DNA of 9,783 nt, from the NCBI GenBank assembly GCA_013813075.1, contig JACCSI010000381.1, positions 1-9,783 on the forward strand. The letters are read 5' to 3'. The notes beneath the pieces are model-generated. The model did no database searches. It was given only the letters and a program-made list of their open reading frames with translations, and was not told where the DNA came from. Position numbers and translations under genes: made by a program. The DNA is from Acidobacteriota bacterium. GTDB lineage: Bacteria; Acidobacteriota; Vicinamibacteria; Vicinamibacterales; UBA2999. Below, piece after piece: positions 8,326 to 9,783 of the stretch. How positions within the stretch are numbered: position 1 is the stretch's first letter; every line of letters starts with the position of its first letter.

Positions 8326-9689
8326 TGCGCACCGACCTTTGCCACCGGGCGGCTGTCGATCGACGTGCGGTTCGAGTTGACAAACCAGCGTCCTGCCGCT
8401 GCCTTCACATCCTCGACCGTGACCTTCTCGAGCTCGTCGAGGATGGTGTTGAGAAGCTCAGGTTTATCGTCGAACAACGCAAAGGTGGCCAGGAGATTGG
8501 CACGGCCAAATCGCGGCATGAAGCCACCTTCCATGTCTTCCAGGAACGCGGAGCGCAGCGCGGTCTTCGACTGCTCGAGCTCCGCTTCGGTGATGCCTTT
8601 CGACCGGACCTCGGCCAGGACGCTCTCAATCGCATCCAGCACCTGTGTCGCATTCTTGTCGTTCAGATAATCAACGCGCATCGTATACAGCATCGGCCCG
8701 CGCACGTCCCAGTTGTTCCCCAGGAAGTTGAATGCACCAATCACCGACATCGCCAGCCGATCGTCGCGCACCAGCTTCTGATACACGCGTGCGCTTTCAT
8801 CCCCGACAATCAGCGGATCCAGAACGCTCAAGGCGAAGAAGTCCTTGGTCATCCGGGGCGGCAAATGCCACCCCACGGCCAGCGCCGGTGTGCGCGCCAG
8901 CGTGTCCTCGCGCGTGAACCGCTTCTCTTGTGCCTGTGCGGGTTCAGCAACGTCGGACGCCGCCGGCAGCGGCTGGCGAGGGACACCGCCGAAATGTTTG
9001 TCGGCGAGCCGCTTGACATCGGCCTACGTGGCGTCGCCGGCAACGACCAACACGGCGTTATTGGGCGCGTAGTAGGTCTTGAAGAAGCTGCGCACGTCGT
9101 CGAGCGTCGCGGCTTCGAGATCGGCGAGGTCGCCATAAAAATTATGCGCGTTGGCCCAGTTGACGTTGGCACGCTGCCAGATGTCGAGCCATTCGAACGA
9201 GCCGTGCGGCTGATTGAGCACGTTGACGCGCACCTCCTCGCTGACGACGTTCTGCTGGTTTTTGAGATTATCGGCACTGACGTCGAGCGACTTCATGCGG
9301 TCGGCCTCGAGCCACAACGCCAGATCAAGGCCGTTCGAAGGCAGCACCTGAAAGTAATTGGTGTAATCGAGCCGGGTCGAACCATTCACGACGCCGCCCG
9401 CCTGCTGCAGCATGGAGACGTGCTCCATTTTCTTCACCTGCCCCGAGCCTTGGAACATCATGTGCTCGAACAGGTGGGCAAAGCCGGTACGTCCCTTCGG
9501 TTCGCTGCGGAAGCCGATGTTGTAGGTCACCTCCACGAGCACCACGGGAGCGCTCTTGTCCTCGCTGAACACCACCTTCAGGCCGTTGGCGAGCGTGAAG
9601 TACTCCACGGGAACGTTGAACCTGGCGGGCGCCTGGGCGAACGCCAGCGCGGGCATCAGCGCGAGTAAGACAGTCACTACTTTCGTCAC
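8322..9689 (-). pseudogene. Exported M16-family zinc peptidase, catalytic subunit, interrupted by an in-frame TAG
   Basis: Read through, this frame gives 455 residues, a normal length for the family. The start is GTG 9689 with AAAGG four bases upstream, followed by a signal peptide (cleavage near AFA-QA, about residue 18). The zinc motif HLFEH (72-76) sits in GFAHLFEHMMFQGS, and the third ligand is probably E152 in NVVSEEVR. Codon 222 is TAG (9026-9024), just after VVAGDA-T at the end of the first half. The same frame then continues with ADVKRLADKHFGG and a complete second half to TGA at 8322-8324. No frameshift is needed. The 221-aa product alone would hold the zinc site but lose the second lobe. 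The second half could restart at GTG 8876 or ATG 8852, but would then lack export. Possibilities are a recent nonsense mutation (a single change from CAG, GAG, AAG or several other codons), a sequencing error, or readthrough. The next gene is intact and coupled by a 4-base overlap. Confidence 0.82.
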
Positions 9690-9700
9690 AAGACCTTTCT

Positions 9701-9741
9701 AAAAGCAAAAATTCCAAGGCGCGCCATGCGGCACCTTGGAA
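9701..9741 (-). terminator. Terminator-like hairpin in the leader of the M16 operon (possible attenuator)
   Basis: On the minus strand an 8-bp perfect stem (TTCCAAGG, 9741-9734, with CCTTGGAA, 9719-9712) with a 14-base loop is followed by TTTTTGCTTTT (9711-9701), the layout of an intrinsic terminator. It lies 22 bases before GTG 9689. It may end a minus-strand gene outside the window, or act as an attenuator if the operon promoter lies further upstream. The remaining 42 bases to the window edge hold no gene and no promoter I can defend. On the plus strand the stem is not followed by a T-run. Confidence 0.5.
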
Positions 9742-9783
9742 CTTTGCACTCTAACTTGAACTGTAAATTGCGCGTTGCCGTTA

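Noticed and set aside
8322..8876. The second half of the M16 gene as an independent short gene.
   Set aside because: It is in frame with the first half, has no signal peptide and no ribosome site I can see, and together the two give one normal-length M16 protein.
9024..9026. Selenocysteine or pyrrolysine insertion at the M16 stop.
   Set aside because: Selenocysteine uses TGA, not TAG. Nothing in the window points to pyrrolysine genes, and the residue is not at the active site.
8307..9668. A 453-codon open frame on the plus strand, opposite the interrupted M16 gene.
   Set aside because: Its translation has no recognisable motif and is rich in H, R, V and E as expected from antisense of a GC-rich gene. 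The minus strand carries clear M16 motifs over the same span.

Overview
This is a GC-rich (roughly two-thirds G+C by eye), densely coding bacterial chromosomal window with no tRNA, rRNA, CRISPR array, insertion sequence or phage gene that I can see. The gene set fits an Acidobacteriota genome, probably of the Vicinamibacteria type: a membrane-anchored MutS-like ATPase, a HerA/FtsK-type ATPase with a C-terminal coiled-coil region, exported class II-like cytochromes c, DUF6644-like membrane proteins, and a paired exported M16 peptidase operon. That placement is inference from gene content and composition only.

Left part (1-4650, + strand): the 3' end of a class I SAM-dependent methyltransferase overlaps the start of a 613-aa MutS-family ATPase. 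This protein has four predicted membrane segments in place of the mismatch-recognition domains. It is followed by an 830-aa HerA-like ATPase. The two ATPases are separated by 57 bp that hold a small imperfect tandem repeat against the second start codon.

Middle part (4651-6839): a redox-looking cluster. Two paralogous c-type cytochromes, each with one CXXCH near the C terminus, face each other tail to tail. One is a predicted lipoprotein (+) and the other has an ordinary signal peptide (-). The second shares a 27-bp divergent intergenic region with two tandem paralogous four-helix membrane proteins (+). An 8-bp perfect hairpin lies directly against the lipoprotein start codon and covers its Shine-Dalgarno-like sequence. 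A plausible reading is a periplasmic/membrane electron-transfer module, but no substrate can be named.

Right part (6850-9741, - strand): a two-gene M16 metallopeptidase operon with a 4-bp ATGA overlap. The promoter-proximal gene encodes the zinc-binding subunit (HLFEH) but is split by a single in-frame TAG at codon 222, with a recognisable M16 sequence continuing in the same frame. The distal gene encodes an intact partner that has lost all three HXXEH residues and keeps the R/Y pair of non-catalytic subunits. A terminator-like hairpin followed by a T-rich tract sits in the leader just upstream of the operon.

The most notable observations are the amber codon in the catalytic M16 gene, the start-codon hairpin of the lipoprotein cytochrome, and the cytochrome/membrane-protein cluster. 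I see no clear evidence for a wholly new defence or mobile system.
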